From assembly GCF_030146175.1 (NCBI RefSeq), contig NZ_JASLCE010000043.1, positions 1 to 64,000 on the forward strand: 64,000 nucleotides of DNA, read 5' to 3'. The DNA comes from Flavobacterium sp. (GTDB lineage Bacteria; Bacteroidota; Bacteroidia; Flavobacteriales; Flavobacteriaceae). The notes beneath the pieces are model-generated. The model saw only the letters and a list, made by a program, of their open reading frames with translations, made no database searches and was not told the DNA's origin. The number at the start of each line of letters is the position of its first letter. Positions within the stretch are counted from its first letter, which is position 1. The position numbers and the translations under genes are program-made. Below, piece after piece: positions 24,534 through 32,824 of the stretch.

Positions 24534-26750
24534 CTATTCTACATTTTTATTTTTTAGTGCAATAGTAGCTTTTAAAATATTTTCCGAAAGGTTGGTCAGC
24601 CAGATTAACTGTTCGATGACCAATTGCGCTTCTTCCAGTTTTAGTTTAAAATCGACATCATTTTCCAGATCTTCGTGAAGCTCTTTGGCCCGAATGCTCT
24701 TTAATTCTGAAAAACTGACTTCCAGTTTGGTGCGTTCTTCTTCCGAAAGCAAATCACTTTTCGTATTATTCAATACGGCAATCGCCTGATCAAGATTTCG
24801 AACCACGGTATTGACCACGATATTAAAAGCTTCCGAAGCCTTGGTGGTTTTATGGGATTGGACATAAGTACCTATCGATGCCAGTGACGATAATAAGGTA
24901 TGGTTGAGTACCGCCAGTTTAAAAACCTGCGACTTCTGACGTTGTTTGGATTTCGGTTCCTGAATCATACGCTGAAACGAAGCCATCAGGTTCCCGATTT
25001 CGATAAAAGCATGTTTCCGCGCCAGTTTATACGACGTGGTTACCTCGCCTTTTTTATTGTAAAAAACACTGATTTCCAGTAGGTATTCCCGGTTGGCGGC
25101 AATCGCTTTTTCAAGGAAAGTCCGCACGTTTAGAAATTCCCAGGAAGGCCATAACAGGTAACTTGCTGTAAAGGAAAGTACCGCACCTACAAGCGTATCG
25201 AGAATACGGTATTGAATTACTTCGTTTACATTTGGAGTTAATATCCCGTAAATAAAAATCACATAAATCGTAACAAAAGTTGCCCCGATCTTATAATTGG
25301 TATTTGAAAATGTAAAGCCCAAAAGCATCGAAATCACGCATAAAACGCCTAAAATCGTATGATTGTTGGTGATATACAGAAAACCGAAAGCGATAATACC
25401 TCCTAAAACGGTTCCCAATATCCGTTCGATCGAACGCTGTTTGGTAAGCCCGTAACCCGGACGCATGATCACGACAATCGTTAACAGAATCCAATACGGA
25501 TTCTGGAACGGTAAAAACTGTCCGATGATATATCCCAGTAACAACGTAATCGTCATCCGTAGGGAATGGCGGAAAAAAGTAGAGGAAAAACTCAGGTTTT
25601 CGACCAATGTATTCCAACGGTAATTTTGTGGTGTCAGGAATTTTTCAATGTCCTTATTTCTGTTTTTATAATCCTGAAGGTTGATGGAATCGGAAAAAAC
25701 ACGTTCCAATACCTTGATTTTTTCAATCTGACGTTCGGCATAATGCAACATATTGTTGAGCATCAGTACGCCTTCATAAGCTTCGACTTTGCCTACGTTT
25801 TGTTCGTAGGCCGCGATAACTCTTTGTAAGGCTTCCAGATCTTCCAGTAACGAATGTCGGGACGTATATTTGGTGCCTTTTTCGATACTTCGGGCAATTT
25901 TCTTCAGGCTGGCGGCAAGATTATACGCTAGATTCTGATAGGTTGCCAGTACTTTCTGATGTTCGGCAAACTTTTTATGTAATTTATCGTAATCGAATGC
26001 TGTTGATAAAGCCAATTCCAGAATATCGACCATTGTGGTAAAAACGATCAGCATCTTACGGTTATGATTCGAGTTGGACGAGCTGTTGTTTCGGATTAAA
26101 AACTCGCGCAGGTTCTCGTGAATCGCATTAATTTCAACCTGTAAGTGCAATTGTTTTTCGATGATTTTGGATTTGTTGGCGTCGATATTCCAAAGATCAC
26201 CTCTCAATTTCAGGTATTTGGACGTGAGTCGGATGCAATCTACGGTCTGTAATTCGACATAGCGTTTCGGGCGGATAAAATAGAAAAGCAGTGAAATCAG
26301 GATATAAAAAAGACCGCCAACGGCAATCCATACACTATGCATGATCAAATCCCAACCTTTATAATCGTGACTAAAAGCCAGTGCGATGGCAATAAGTCCG
26401 GAAAACGAAACCAGATTTGCCCGTTGTCCGTAGGCCGATAACATCGAAAGGAAAAACAACGTAATACCCATTACCGGATATAAAACCCAGGGATGGTGAC
26501 TACAGGCGCTGATCAATAAGGTACAGGCCGCACCGAGGAAAACCGCAACCAGCAAACCGTTTATTTTGTGTTTCAGATTCCCGTGAATATCGCTCGGAAA
26601 AGCCATAATCGTTCCCAATGCAACGGTAAAGCCAATGCTGGAATAATCCAGTCGGGCAAAAACGATAAATGGAATTACAGCGGCAAGGGTAACTTTAAAA
26701 GCATTCGTGAAGTTGGTACTGTCGATGAATTTTCTAATTTGATATAGCAT
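24534..26750 (-). CDS. FUSC-family (YccS/YhfK-like) inner-membrane protein
   Basis: 738 residues with the duplicated architecture of the fusaric-acid-resistance/YccS group: about six hydrophobic helices at residues 10-175, a soluble helical region, a second block of helices at about 385-530 (LRMTITLLLGYIIGQFLPFQ, PYWILLTIVVIMRPGYG, RILGTVLGGIIAFG), and a long charged C-terminal coiled coil. The motif PYWxxLTxxxxxRPxxxxTxxR is the FUSC signature. The family is thought to export aromatic acids or amphiphiles; the substrate here is unknown. Start set to ATG 26750 because TACCTTTG at 26768-26775 lies inside the longer frame. Confidence 0.88.
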   Translation of the reverse strand: MLYQIRKFIDSTNFTNAFKVTLAAVIPFIVFARLDYSSIGFTVALGTIMAFPSDIHGNLKHKINGLLVAVFLGAACTLLISACSHHPWVLYPVMGITLFFLSMLSAYGQRANLVSFSGLIAIALAFSHDYKGWDLIMHSVWIAVGGLFYILISLLFYFIRPKRYVELQTVDCIRLTSKYLKLRGDLWNIDANKSKIIEKQLHLQVEINAIHENLREFLIRNNSSSNSNHNRKMLIVFTTMVDILELALSTAFDYDKLHKKFAEHQKVLATYQNLAYNLAASLKKIARSIEKGTKYTSRHSLLEDLEALQRVIAAYEQNVGKVEAYEGVLMLNNMLHYAERQIEKIKVLERVFSDSINLQDYKNRNKDIEKFLTPQNYRWNTLVENLSFSSTFFRHSLRMTITLLLGYIIGQFLPFQNPYWILLTIVVIMRPGYGLTKQRSIERILGTVLGGIIAFGFLYITNNHTILGVLCVISMLLGFTFSNTNYKIGATFVTIYVIFIYGILTPNVNEVIQYRILDTLVGAVLSFTASYLLWPSWEFLNVRTFLEKAIAANREYLLEISVFYNKKGEVTTSYKLARKHAFIEIGNLMASFQRMIQEPKSKQRQKSQVFKLAVLNHTLLSSLASIGTYVQSHKTTKASEAFNIVVNTVVRNLDQAIAVLNNTKSDLLSEEERTKLEVSFSELKSIRAKELHEDLENDVDFKLKLEEAQLVIEQLIWLTNLSENILKATIALKNKNVE

Positions 26751-26767
26751 TGTCACAGTGTTAAAAA

Positions 26768-26775
26768 CAAAGGTA
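26768..26775 (-). promoter_or_regulatory. Promoter -7 element, FUSC gene; decides the start
   Basis: TACCTTTG on the minus strand, exact TAnnTTTG match 17 bases upstream of ATG 26750 and downstream of the first in-frame ATG (26798), which therefore cannot be used. Confidence 0.65.
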
Positions 26776-26879
26776 GAAAATGTAAAAAAAGTAAGCATAA
26801 AATTAAGAATGATTTTGCATAAAAATGTTTAAAAAAAGTCAAATCCGGAGAATCGGTATCGGAATCTGTAAAAAATCAT

Positions 26880-26887
26880 TACTTTTG
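26880..26887 (+). promoter_or_regulatory. Promoter -7 element, def
   Basis: TACTTTTG, exact TAnnTTTG match upstream of def; drives def and probably the DUF5606 gene. Confidence 0.6.
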
Positions 26888-26948
26888 CGCACGGATTAAG
26901 GGTATGATTTTTGCTTTTAATCCACGTAAATCCTTTAAAATAAGAATA

Positions 26949-27536
26949 ATGATTTTACCTATTATCGGATATGGGGATCCCGTACTGCGCAAAGTATGTG
27001 ATGAAGTGACGCAGGATTACCCGAAATTGAAAGAAACGATAGCAAACATGTACGATACGATGTATAATGCCTATGGTGTTGGTTTGGCCGCGCCGCAGGT
27101 AGGAATGCCGATTCGCATCTTTATCATCGATTGTGAACCGTTTAGCGATAGTGAAGATCTGACGCAGGAAGAACAGGAACTGTTAAAAAACTTCCGCAAA
27201 ACGTTTATCAATGCCAAAATTTTAAAAGAAGAAGGCGAAGAGTGGGGATTCAACGAAGGTTGTTTGAGTATTCCGGATGTTCGGGAAGATGTATTCCGTA
27301 AAGAACAGATCACAATCGAATATTACGACGAGGACTTTAACAAGCATACCGACGTGTACGACGGATTGATTGCCAGAGTAATCCAACACGAATACGATCA
27401 TATCGAAGGAATATTGTTTACGGACAAAATTTCGTCCTTGAAAAAAAGATTAATTTCAAAAAAATTACAAAACATTATGGAAGGCAAAACGCGTCCGGAT
27501 TATAAAATGAAATTTATTGCCAAAAAAGGGCGATAA
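26949..27536 (+). CDS. def: Peptide deformylase
   Basis: Removes the formyl group from nascent proteins, using a metal ion. The three family motifs are intact: GVGLAAPQ at 43-50, EGCLSIP with the metal cysteine C105, and QHEYDHIEG with H147, E148 and H151. I start at ATG 26949 (MILPIIGYGDPVLRK), the family N-terminus, giving 195 residues. An in-frame ATG at 26904 would add 15 residues unlike any deformylase start. It is followed by a DUF5606 gene and mazG, a common flavobacterial order. Confidence 0.95.
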   Translation: MILPIIGYGDPVLRKVCDEVTQDYPKLKETIANMYDTMYNAYGVGLAAPQVGMPIRIFIIDCEPFSDSEDLTQEEQELLKNFRKTFINAKILKEEGEEWGFNEGCLSIPDVREDVFRKEQITIEYYDEDFNKHTDVYDGLIARVIQHEYDHIEGILFTDKISSLKKRLISKKLQNIMEGKTRPDYKMKFIAKKGR

Positions 27537-27592
27537 TTTTTGTTTTTCAATTCAAAGATTAGATATTTGTCATCCTTTAAAAAAATAGAAAA

Positions 27593-28021
27593 ATGAGCAT
27601 CGAAAGAATATTAGCAATTTCAGGAAAACCAGGTTTATACGCATTAAAATTACAAACCAGAACCGGATTTGTAGCCGAATCATTATTAGACGGTAAAAAA
27701 ATCACGGTTGGTTTACGTAGTAATGTAAGTTTACTGTCTGAAATTTCAATCTATACCTATGATGGAGAAATCCGTTTGGCAGAAGTTTTCAGAGCAATTG
27801 CTGAAAAAGAAGACAACGGACCTGCGATTTCACACAAAGAAGATAACGCAACATTGGAAACCTATTTCAGAGAAGTATTACCGGAATTTGACGAAGACAG
27901 AGTATATGCTTCCGATATTAAAAAAGTATTGAACTGGTACAACATGTTACAGGCTAACGGATTGGTGTCGAAAGAAGCACCGGCCGAAGCAGCTGAAACA
28001 GAAACAGCTACTGAAGAATAA
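27593..28021 (+). CDS. DUF5606 family protein
   Basis: A 142-residue acidic cytoplasmic protein confined, as far as I know, to Bacteroidota. It opens with ERILAISGKPGLYALKLQTR (an SH3-like small beta domain), has a middle helical part (ETYFREVLPEFDEDRVYASD) and ends in a disordered Glu/Ala-rich tail. It is 56 bases after def, and this linkage is common in the group. Molecular function is unknown. Confidence 0.85.
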   Translation: MSIERILAISGKPGLYALKLQTRTGFVAESLLDGKKITVGLRSNVSLLSEISIYTYDGEIRLAEVFRAIAEKEDNGPAISHKEDNATLETYFREVLPEFDEDRVYASDIKKVLNWYNMLQANGLVSKEAPAEAAETETATEE

Positions 28022-28042
28022 TTGCTGAAACACTTATAAAAT

Positions 28043-28064
28043 AATCCTGCCTTCGGGCGGGATT
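28043..28064 (+). terminator. Intrinsic terminator after the DUF5606 gene
   Basis: AATCCTGCC and GGCGGGATT arms (one G.U pair) capped by the stable TTCG tetraloop, followed by a T-rich tract. Confidence 0.8.
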
Positions 28065-28091
28065 TCTTATTTTTACACAAATTCTGAACCT

Positions 28092-28865
28092 ATGAATACA
28101 CGACAGCAGCAACTGGACGCTTTTAATCGCTTACTCGATATTATGGAAGACCTACGGGCAAAATGTCCCTGGGATAAAAAGCAAACGCTGGAAAGCCTTC
28201 GCCATCTTACGATTGAAGAAGTTTATGAACTGGGCGATGCGATTCTGGATAACGATCTGGACGAAATCAAAAAAGAACTGGGCGATGTCTTGTTGCATAT
28301 CGTTTTCTATGCTAAAATCGGAAGTGAAAAAGAGGCATTCGATATCGGCGATGTAGCCAATTCCATTTGTGACAAGCTCATTGATAGACATCCGCATATC
28401 TATGGCGATACGGTCGTAGAAAACGAAGAACAGGTCAAACAGAATTGGGAAAAATTAAAACTCAAAGAAGGTAAGAAATCCGTTTTGGAAGGCGTACCTA
28501 AAAGTCTGCCGGCATTGGTAAAAGCCAGTCGGATTCAGGATAAGGTAAAAGGAGTCGGTTTCGACTGGGAAGAACCGCATCAGGTATGGGATAAGGTTCA
28601 AGAGGAATTGGAAGAATTGCAGGTTGAAGTCCAAAAAGGCGATCAGGACAAGGTTGAAGCCGAGTTTGGCGATGTGTTGTTTTCGATGATCAACTATGCT
28701 CGTTTTCTAAATGTAAATCCGGAAGATGCCTTGGAGCGAACCAATAAAAAGTTTATCAAACGTTTCCAGTATCTCGAAAGTAAAGCCGCCGAAATGGGAA
28801 AACCGCTGGCCGATATGACCCTGGCCGAAATGGATGTTTTCTGGGAAGAAGCTAAAAAACACTAA
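28092..28865 (+). CDS. mazG: Nucleoside triphosphate pyrophosphohydrolase MazG
   Basis: Hydrolyses (d)NTPs to monophosphates and pyrophosphate, cleaning the nucleotide pool. The 257 residues hold two MazG domains. The first has CPWDKKQTLESLRHLTIEEVYEL and the EExxE/ExxD metal motif continuing DEIKKELGDVLLHIVFYA. The second repeats this as EELEELQVEVQKGD and VEAEFGDVLFSMINYAR. Length is normal. The following ABM gene starts directly after its stop codon. Confidence 0.95.
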   Translation: MNTRQQQLDAFNRLLDIMEDLRAKCPWDKKQTLESLRHLTIEEVYELGDAILDNDLDEIKKELGDVLLHIVFYAKIGSEKEAFDIGDVANSICDKLIDRHPHIYGDTVVENEEQVKQNWEKLKLKEGKKSVLEGVPKSLPALVKASRIQDKVKGVGFDWEEPHQVWDKVQEELEELQVEVQKGDQDKVEAEFGDVLFSMINYARFLNVNPEDALERTNKKFIKRFQYLESKAAEMGKPLADMTLAEMDVFWEEAKKH

Positions 28866-28866
28866 A

Positions 28867-29184
28867 ATGATCGCACAAACACCGGAACCGCCGTATTATG
28901 CGGTGATCTTTACATCCGAACGAACGGAAATTGACGACGATTATGGCCTAACAGCCGATCGTATGGTCGAACTTGCCAAACAGCAACCCGGTTTTCTAGG
29001 AGTGGAATCGGCACGAAATGCGATTGGGATTACGGTTTCCTACTGGACCGATTTGGAAGCGATTACCCACTGGAAAAAAAATGTCGAACATACCATTGCC
29101 CGCGAAAAAGGACGTACCGACTGGTATCGCGTTTTTAAAGTGCGTATTGCCAAAGTGGAACGCGATTATGGTTTTGAAAAATAA
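28867..29184 (+). CDS. Antibiotic biosynthesis monooxygenase (ABM) domain protein
   Basis: A 105-residue dimeric alpha-beta barrel type protein. Typical features are YYAVIFTSERTEIDDDY at the start, QQPGFLGVESAR, and ITVSYWTDLEAITHWKKNVEH, where the conserved W and H belong to the fold core. It begins one base after the mazG stop, so ATG 28867 is preferred over a longer frame inside mazG. Members include small monooxygenases and haem-degrading enzymes; this one lacks a clear cue to substrate. Confidence 0.85.
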   Translation: MIAQTPEPPYYAVIFTSERTEIDDDYGLTADRMVELAKQQPGFLGVESARNAIGITVSYWTDLEAITHWKKNVEHTIAREKGRTDWYRVFKVRIAKVERDYGFEK

Positions 29185-29202
29185 AAGATAACAAACGAAC
29201 AG

Positions 29203-30339
29203 ATGAATAAAATTACCCTACTGTTTTTATTGACAGTTAACGTTCTTTTTGCACAAAAAAATAGTACAGTTGCCGAAATCGCCATACAGGTAAAACCCGG
29301 CACAACAGAAGAATTGGTATACGGTTTTGCCGAAGGTGATCAGATTTTGCTCACTTTTGAAGAGGAAAATGGAAAAAAGCTAAACGAAGTATCGGTTTCG
29401 GAATTTCCGGACATCCTTAAATTTAAAGCGATGGATGTCAAAAAAGTAAAAAAACAGGCCATTGTGGTGAATCATAAAGGGGTTTATAAATTCCTTTTTA
29501 AAAATACCGATAAGGAACCCAAACAGCTTTCGGTATTGATACAACGTATACCGGCAACTGAAGAAAACCGGAATTTCAATACGACGGTCAAATGGGTAAC
29601 GGAACAGGACACGACCTGGAATTCGTTTACCAAAGAAGTTGTGGTGGGTTATGATACGTTATATGTTCGTAAAACCCGAAAGGTAGTTACTTTCGAAAAG
29701 AAATATGAGGAAATGGTGGTTGACAAAAGTCAGCGGGTGAGTGCCAAAACAAGTCTGGATCCGAGTCAATCGGGGATCTTTTTTGCACTACCGGGGAATA
29801 CCATTACGGCAGACGAAACCAAAAAAGTAGTGGCCTGGGCATATTGGGTTGGCGTTGGAAAAGAAAGCAATGATTATTGGCAACAAAACCGTAAGGTTAT
29901 CGTAGGCGCTGTTCAGGGCGCGACAACGATTTTTACCAGTCCGTTAGGTGGACTTGCGGCCGGAGCGGTGACCAACTTGGCGTTGCCGTCTATTGGGGAA
30001 GACGTGGAATATGCTTTGGTAAACGAAGAGAACAAAAAGTTATACCTTCAGGGAAAACCGATTAAATCCTACGATTTCGGAAAAGGAATTGCAACCTCGA
30101 AACGCTTTACCGAACTGGGAATGTTACAGGGGAAATTTTATGTGATGTTGAAAAATGACAACTACGTACAGCCTATCGATGTGAATGTAAAAGTGTCGGC
30201 TATTATAGAACATAAAAAGTTTAAAGAGGAGACCTATATGGACAAACAGATCAGTCCGAAATATGAAAAAAAGATATTGTCCGAACCGAATATCGTAACC
30301 CGGAAATTCCCGGCAACGTTCGATTATAAACGGAAATAG
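29203..30339 (+). CDS. Hypothetical exported protein
   Basis: 378 residues with a signal peptide (MNKITLLFLLTVNVLFAQ). The N-terminal 110 residues look like a beta-sandwich (ILLTFEEENGKKLNEVSV, VVNHKGVYKFLFKNTDKEP), which recalls lipid- or GOLD-type domains that respond to force. A hydrophobic Gly/Ala-rich stretch near residues 245-265 (TSPLGGLAAGAVTNLALPS) may insert in a membrane. I do not recognise the family. It follows the ABM gene by 18 bases. Confidence 0.7.
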   Translation: MNKITLLFLLTVNVLFAQKNSTVAEIAIQVKPGTTEELVYGFAEGDQILLTFEEENGKKLNEVSVSEFPDILKFKAMDVKKVKKQAIVVNHKGVYKFLFKNTDKEPKQLSVLIQRIPATEENRNFNTTVKWVTEQDTTWNSFTKEVVVGYDTLYVRKTRKVVTFEKKYEEMVVDKSQRVSAKTSLDPSQSGIFFALPGNTITADETKKVVAWAYWVGVGKESNDYWQQNRKVIVGAVQGATTIFTSPLGGLAAGAVTNLALPSIGEDVEYALVNEENKKLYLQGKPIKSYDFGKGIATSKRFTELGMLQGKFYVMLKNDNYVQPIDVNVKVSAIIEHKKFKEETYMDKQISPKYEKKILSEPNIVTRKFPATFDYKRK

Positions 30340-30368
30340 AAAGAGAATAAAGAGGAAAGAATAAAGAG

Positions 30369-30397
30369 AAAAGAGGCTGGAAATTCCAGCCTCTTTT
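30369..30397 (+). terminator. Terminator of the 28.1-30.3 kb gene group
   Basis: Long stem AAAAGAGGCTGG with CCAGCCTCTTTT, small AT loop, T run. Confidence 0.88.
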
Positions 30398-30403
30398 TGT
30401 TTT

Positions 30404-30420
30404 ACACCTGACAGGTTTCT
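30404..30420. repeat. Half copy of the dispersed palindromic repeat
   Basis: Left arm and loop start (ACACCTGACAGGTTTCT) are present, but the right arm is replaced by the palindromic terminator at 30421. This looks like a broken or hybrid repeat unit. Confidence 0.75.
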
Positions 30421-30450
30421 AAAAAGCTGCTTTGATCAAAGCAGCTTTTT
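30421..30450. terminator. Perfect 30-bp palindrome, bidirectional terminator
   Basis: AAAAAGCTGCTTTGA and its exact complement, with A and T tails at the ends. It can end transcription of the convergent fabF gene as well as read-through from the left. Confidence 0.85.
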
Positions 30451-30462
30451 TTATTACGTGCT

Positions 30463-30495
30463 ACACCTGACAGGTTTCAAAAACCTGTCAGGTGT
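30463..30495. repeat. Dispersed palindromic repeat, copy 3
   Basis: Arms identical to copy 1 (ACACCTGACAGGTTT), loop CAA as in copy 2; 11 bases beyond the fabF stop. Confidence 0.9.
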
Positions 30496-30506
30496 GAAAA
30501 ATAAGA

Positions 30507-31745
30507 TTATATCTTTTTAAAGATCACAATTCCATTATGACCACCAAAACCGAATGCGTTACTCATAGCAACATCCACTTTTTTCTCAAGTGCCTGATTC
30601 GCTACGATATGAATGCCTTCCGGAATATTTGGATCAACGTCATCTAAATTGATGGTTGGCGGAATAATACCGTGATTAATCGCTTTAATCGATAGTATGG
30701 CTTCGATCGCACCGGCAGCACCTAATAAGTGCCCGGTCATCGATTTGGTTGCGCTTACGCTAAGATTCGGACTGTTAGCAAATACTTTTTTAACAGCGGT
30801 TAACTCACTCACGTCACCAACAGGAGTGGAAGTCGCGTGCATATTCAGATAATCCACCTGATCCGGAGTCAATTGCGCTTCTTCAAGAGCCAACTCCATC
30901 GCTTTAGCGGCACCGATTCCTTCCGGATGCGGTGATGTCATATGATAAGCATCGGCCGTCATTGACGCACCTACGATTTCCGCATAAATTTTAGCCCCTC
31001 TTTTTACCGCATGATCATAATCTTCCAGAATTAAGGCTCCGGCACCTTCACCCATCACAAACCCGTCGCGATTCACGTCAAAAGGGCGACTTGCCGCTGC
31101 CGGATCATCATTGCGGGTCGACATGGCTTTAAGGGCCGAAAAACCACCCATGGAAGCTGGCGTAATCGGTGCTTCCGAACCTCCGGTGATAAATATTTTG
31201 GCTTTACCCAGTTTGATATAGTTATACGCATCCATGATCGCGGTATTAGACGTCGCACAAGCCGAAACCGTCGTATAATTGATTCCGCGTAATCCGTATT
31301 TCATCGAGATCATTCCCGATGCCATATTGATGATCAATTTCGGAACAAAAAACGGACTAAAACGAGGTGTACCGTCGCCTAAAGTATAATCGCGTACTTC
31401 GTTTTCGAACGTCTCCATTCCACCTTGTCCAACGCCCCAAATCACCCCAATATCAAACGGATCGATAGTGGTTAAATCCAATCCGGAATCTTCCATTGCT
31501 TCAGCGGCACTATATAAAGCATACTGTGTAAACAAGTCACTACGCTTGATTTCGTTATGGGTCAGATAATTCGAAGGTGTAAAGTCCTTTACCTCACAGG
31601 CAATCTGCGATTTGAATTTCGAAGCGTCGAAACGCGTTATTTTGGAGGCTCCGCTAATTCCTTTGATACTGTTGTTCCAGAATTCGGCTACCGTATTTCC
31701 AATTGGGGTAAGCGCCCCAAGTCCTGTAATTACAACTCTTTTCAT
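30507..31745 (-). CDS. fabF: Beta-ketoacyl-ACP synthase II (FabF-like)
   Basis: Condenses malonyl-ACP with an acyl chain. The 412 residues carry the full catalytic set: nucleophile C163 in TTVSACATS, H303 in NMHATSTPVGD, K334 and H339 in SATKSMTGHLLGAAG, and the C-terminal NAFGFGGHNG. The context is not the usual acpP-fabF pair: it lies 37 bases downstream of a TetR regulator. It is probably a second, regulated KAS for a special acyl chain or membrane adaptation, not the housekeeping copy. That part is inference. Confidence 0.93.
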   Translation of the reverse strand: MKRVVITGLGALTPIGNTVAEFWNNSIKGISGASKITRFDASKFKSQIACEVKDFTPSNYLTHNEIKRSDLFTQYALYSAAEAMEDSGLDLTTIDPFDIGVIWGVGQGGMETFENEVRDYTLGDGTPRFSPFFVPKLIINMASGMISMKYGLRGINYTTVSACATSNTAIMDAYNYIKLGKAKIFITGGSEAPITPASMGGFSALKAMSTRNDDPAAASRPFDVNRDGFVMGEGAGALILEDYDHAVKRGAKIYAEIVGASMTADAYHMTSPHPEGIGAAKAMELALEEAQLTPDQVDYLNMHATSTPVGDVSELTAVKKVFANSPNLSVSATKSMTGHLLGAAGAIEAILSIKAINHGIIPPTINLDDVDPNIPEGIHIVANQALEKKVDVAMSNAFGFGGHNGIVIFKKI

Positions 31746-31782
31746 TATTAATGGTTTTCTACTGATAAGTATGTTTAAAAAT

Positions 31783-32328
31783 CTACGTTTCCTGAATATT
31801 TTGCTGAATCACCTGGCAAACATCGTTTTGCAATACCTTGTTTAAAAGCAAAGAAGCCAATAACGACGACTGAATGCAATAGGCTTTTGCTTTTGGTGTT
31901 TCCGTAAAATGAAAACTACCATCGGCTTTGCCTTTTTCCAGTAAACCGGTGAGCCATTGAAGGATACTTTCGGCCATTTCTTTTAGCTTTTGCTGCATTT
32001 CGGGCGATAAGGTATCGTGTACCGGGGACAAAGCACCCATAAGACATACCCATCGATTTTCACGGGTTTTATTATGCATACAGGTATACTGATGCAGTTG
32101 CGTCTCATACGGTAATGATTCCCATGCGGCAATGGTTTCCAAAAACTTTTCCGTTGTATGATCAATTACAGCTGCGCCCAAATCCGATTTGGAGGGAAAA
32201 TAGTAATGTATGGCCGCATTTTTAATGTTCAGTTCTTTGGAAATATCCGCATAACTAAATGCATTATAGCCTTTTGACCGGATCAATTCGTCGGCAAGCC
32301 GGATAATATGGGATCGGGTATCCTTCAT
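31783..32328 (-). CDS. TetR/AcrR-family repressor of the fabF unit
   Basis: 181 residues. N-terminal helix-turn-helix: IIRLADELIRSKGYNAFSYA, then ISKELNIKNAAIHYYFPSKSDL, the classical TetR recognition region. The C-terminal ligand domain has the motif TRENRWVCLMGALSP. An 18-bp palindrome overlaps its promoter (32348-32365), so it most likely represses itself and the downstream fabF gene. The ligand may be an acyl-thioester, by context only. Confidence 0.9.
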   Translation of the reverse strand: MKDTRSHIIRLADELIRSKGYNAFSYADISKELNIKNAAIHYYFPSKSDLGAAVIDHTTEKFLETIAAWESLPYETQLHQYTCMHNKTRENRWVCLMGALSPVHDTLSPEMQQKLKEMAESILQWLTGLLEKGKADGSFHFTETPKAKAYCIQSSLLASLLLNKVLQNDVCQVIQQNIQET

Positions 32329-32333
32329 CGGGA

Positions 32334-32341
32334 CAAAGATA
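32334..32341 (-). promoter_or_regulatory. Promoter -7 element, tetR-fabF operon
   Basis: TATCTTTG on the minus strand, exact TAnnTTTG match, five bases upstream of the tetR ATG. The leader is thus very short or absent. Confidence 0.6.
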
Positions 32342-32347
32342 TAAATT

Positions 32348-32365
32348 TTACTTATTAGTAAGTAA
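32348..32365 (-). promoter_or_regulatory. Probable TetR operator, perfect palindrome
   Basis: TTACTTATTAGTAAGTAA: 7-bp arms TTACTTA and TAAGTAA with a 4-base centre. It lies between the -33 and -7 regions of the tetR promoter, where binding would block RNA polymerase. Confidence 0.75.
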
Positions 32366-32375
32366 GTGTTGTGAT

Positions 32376-32810
32376 TTATTTTATATCGGTACGCAACAAG
32401 TTGGTATATCCTTTGGCTAAGAGTCGGGTTTTATCGTGATTCCAGATTTCGCATTGGGCATTTACGATTTGTTTTCCTTTTTTGTTGATGGCTGTTTCGG
32501 CAATAATAACATCGTTTTCGCGTGCCGAAGCAAAATAATCGATCACATTATTAATCGTCGGATAAAAATATGGTTCATTATAGGAAATCAGCGTCGCACC
32601 GATCGCATCGTCTATTATGGCGGCGATAATACCACCGTGTAACGTGCGATACGGATTCGTCATTTCGTGACGTATCGTGTATTGGAAAACCAGTTTGCCT
32701 TCTTCGACTTCAAGCATCGTTGGTCGAAGCCAGTTCATAAAAGGAGATGGAGAAGTACTGACTTCCTTGCCAATATGTTGTTTTAAAAATTCAAAAGCGT
32801 CGTTTTTCAT
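32376..32810 (-). CDS. PaaI-family hotdog thioesterase
   Basis: A 144-residue acyl-CoA thioesterase. The hotdog signature is TNPYRTLHGGIIAAIIDDAIGATL at about residues 50-73, with the catalytic aspartate in IIDDA. The substrate is probably a medium-chain or aromatic acyl-CoA. It is 14 bases downstream of the thiolase gene, so they are co-transcribed under the second TetR. It could release free acid from CoA when the thiolase unit is active. Confidence 0.9.
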   Translation of the reverse strand: MKNDAFEFLKQHIGKEVSTSPSPFMNWLRPTMLEVEEGKLVFQYTIRHEMTNPYRTLHGGIIAAIIDDAIGATLISYNEPYFYPTINNVIDYFASARENDVIIAETAINKKGKQIVNAQCEIWNHDKTRLLAKGYTNLLRTDIK

Positions 32811-32824
32811 AGGATAAAATAAGA

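Noticed and set aside
26904-26948. Upstream ATG of def at 26904
   Set aside because: It adds 15 residues not seen in peptide deformylases; MILPIIGYGDPVLRK is the normal start.
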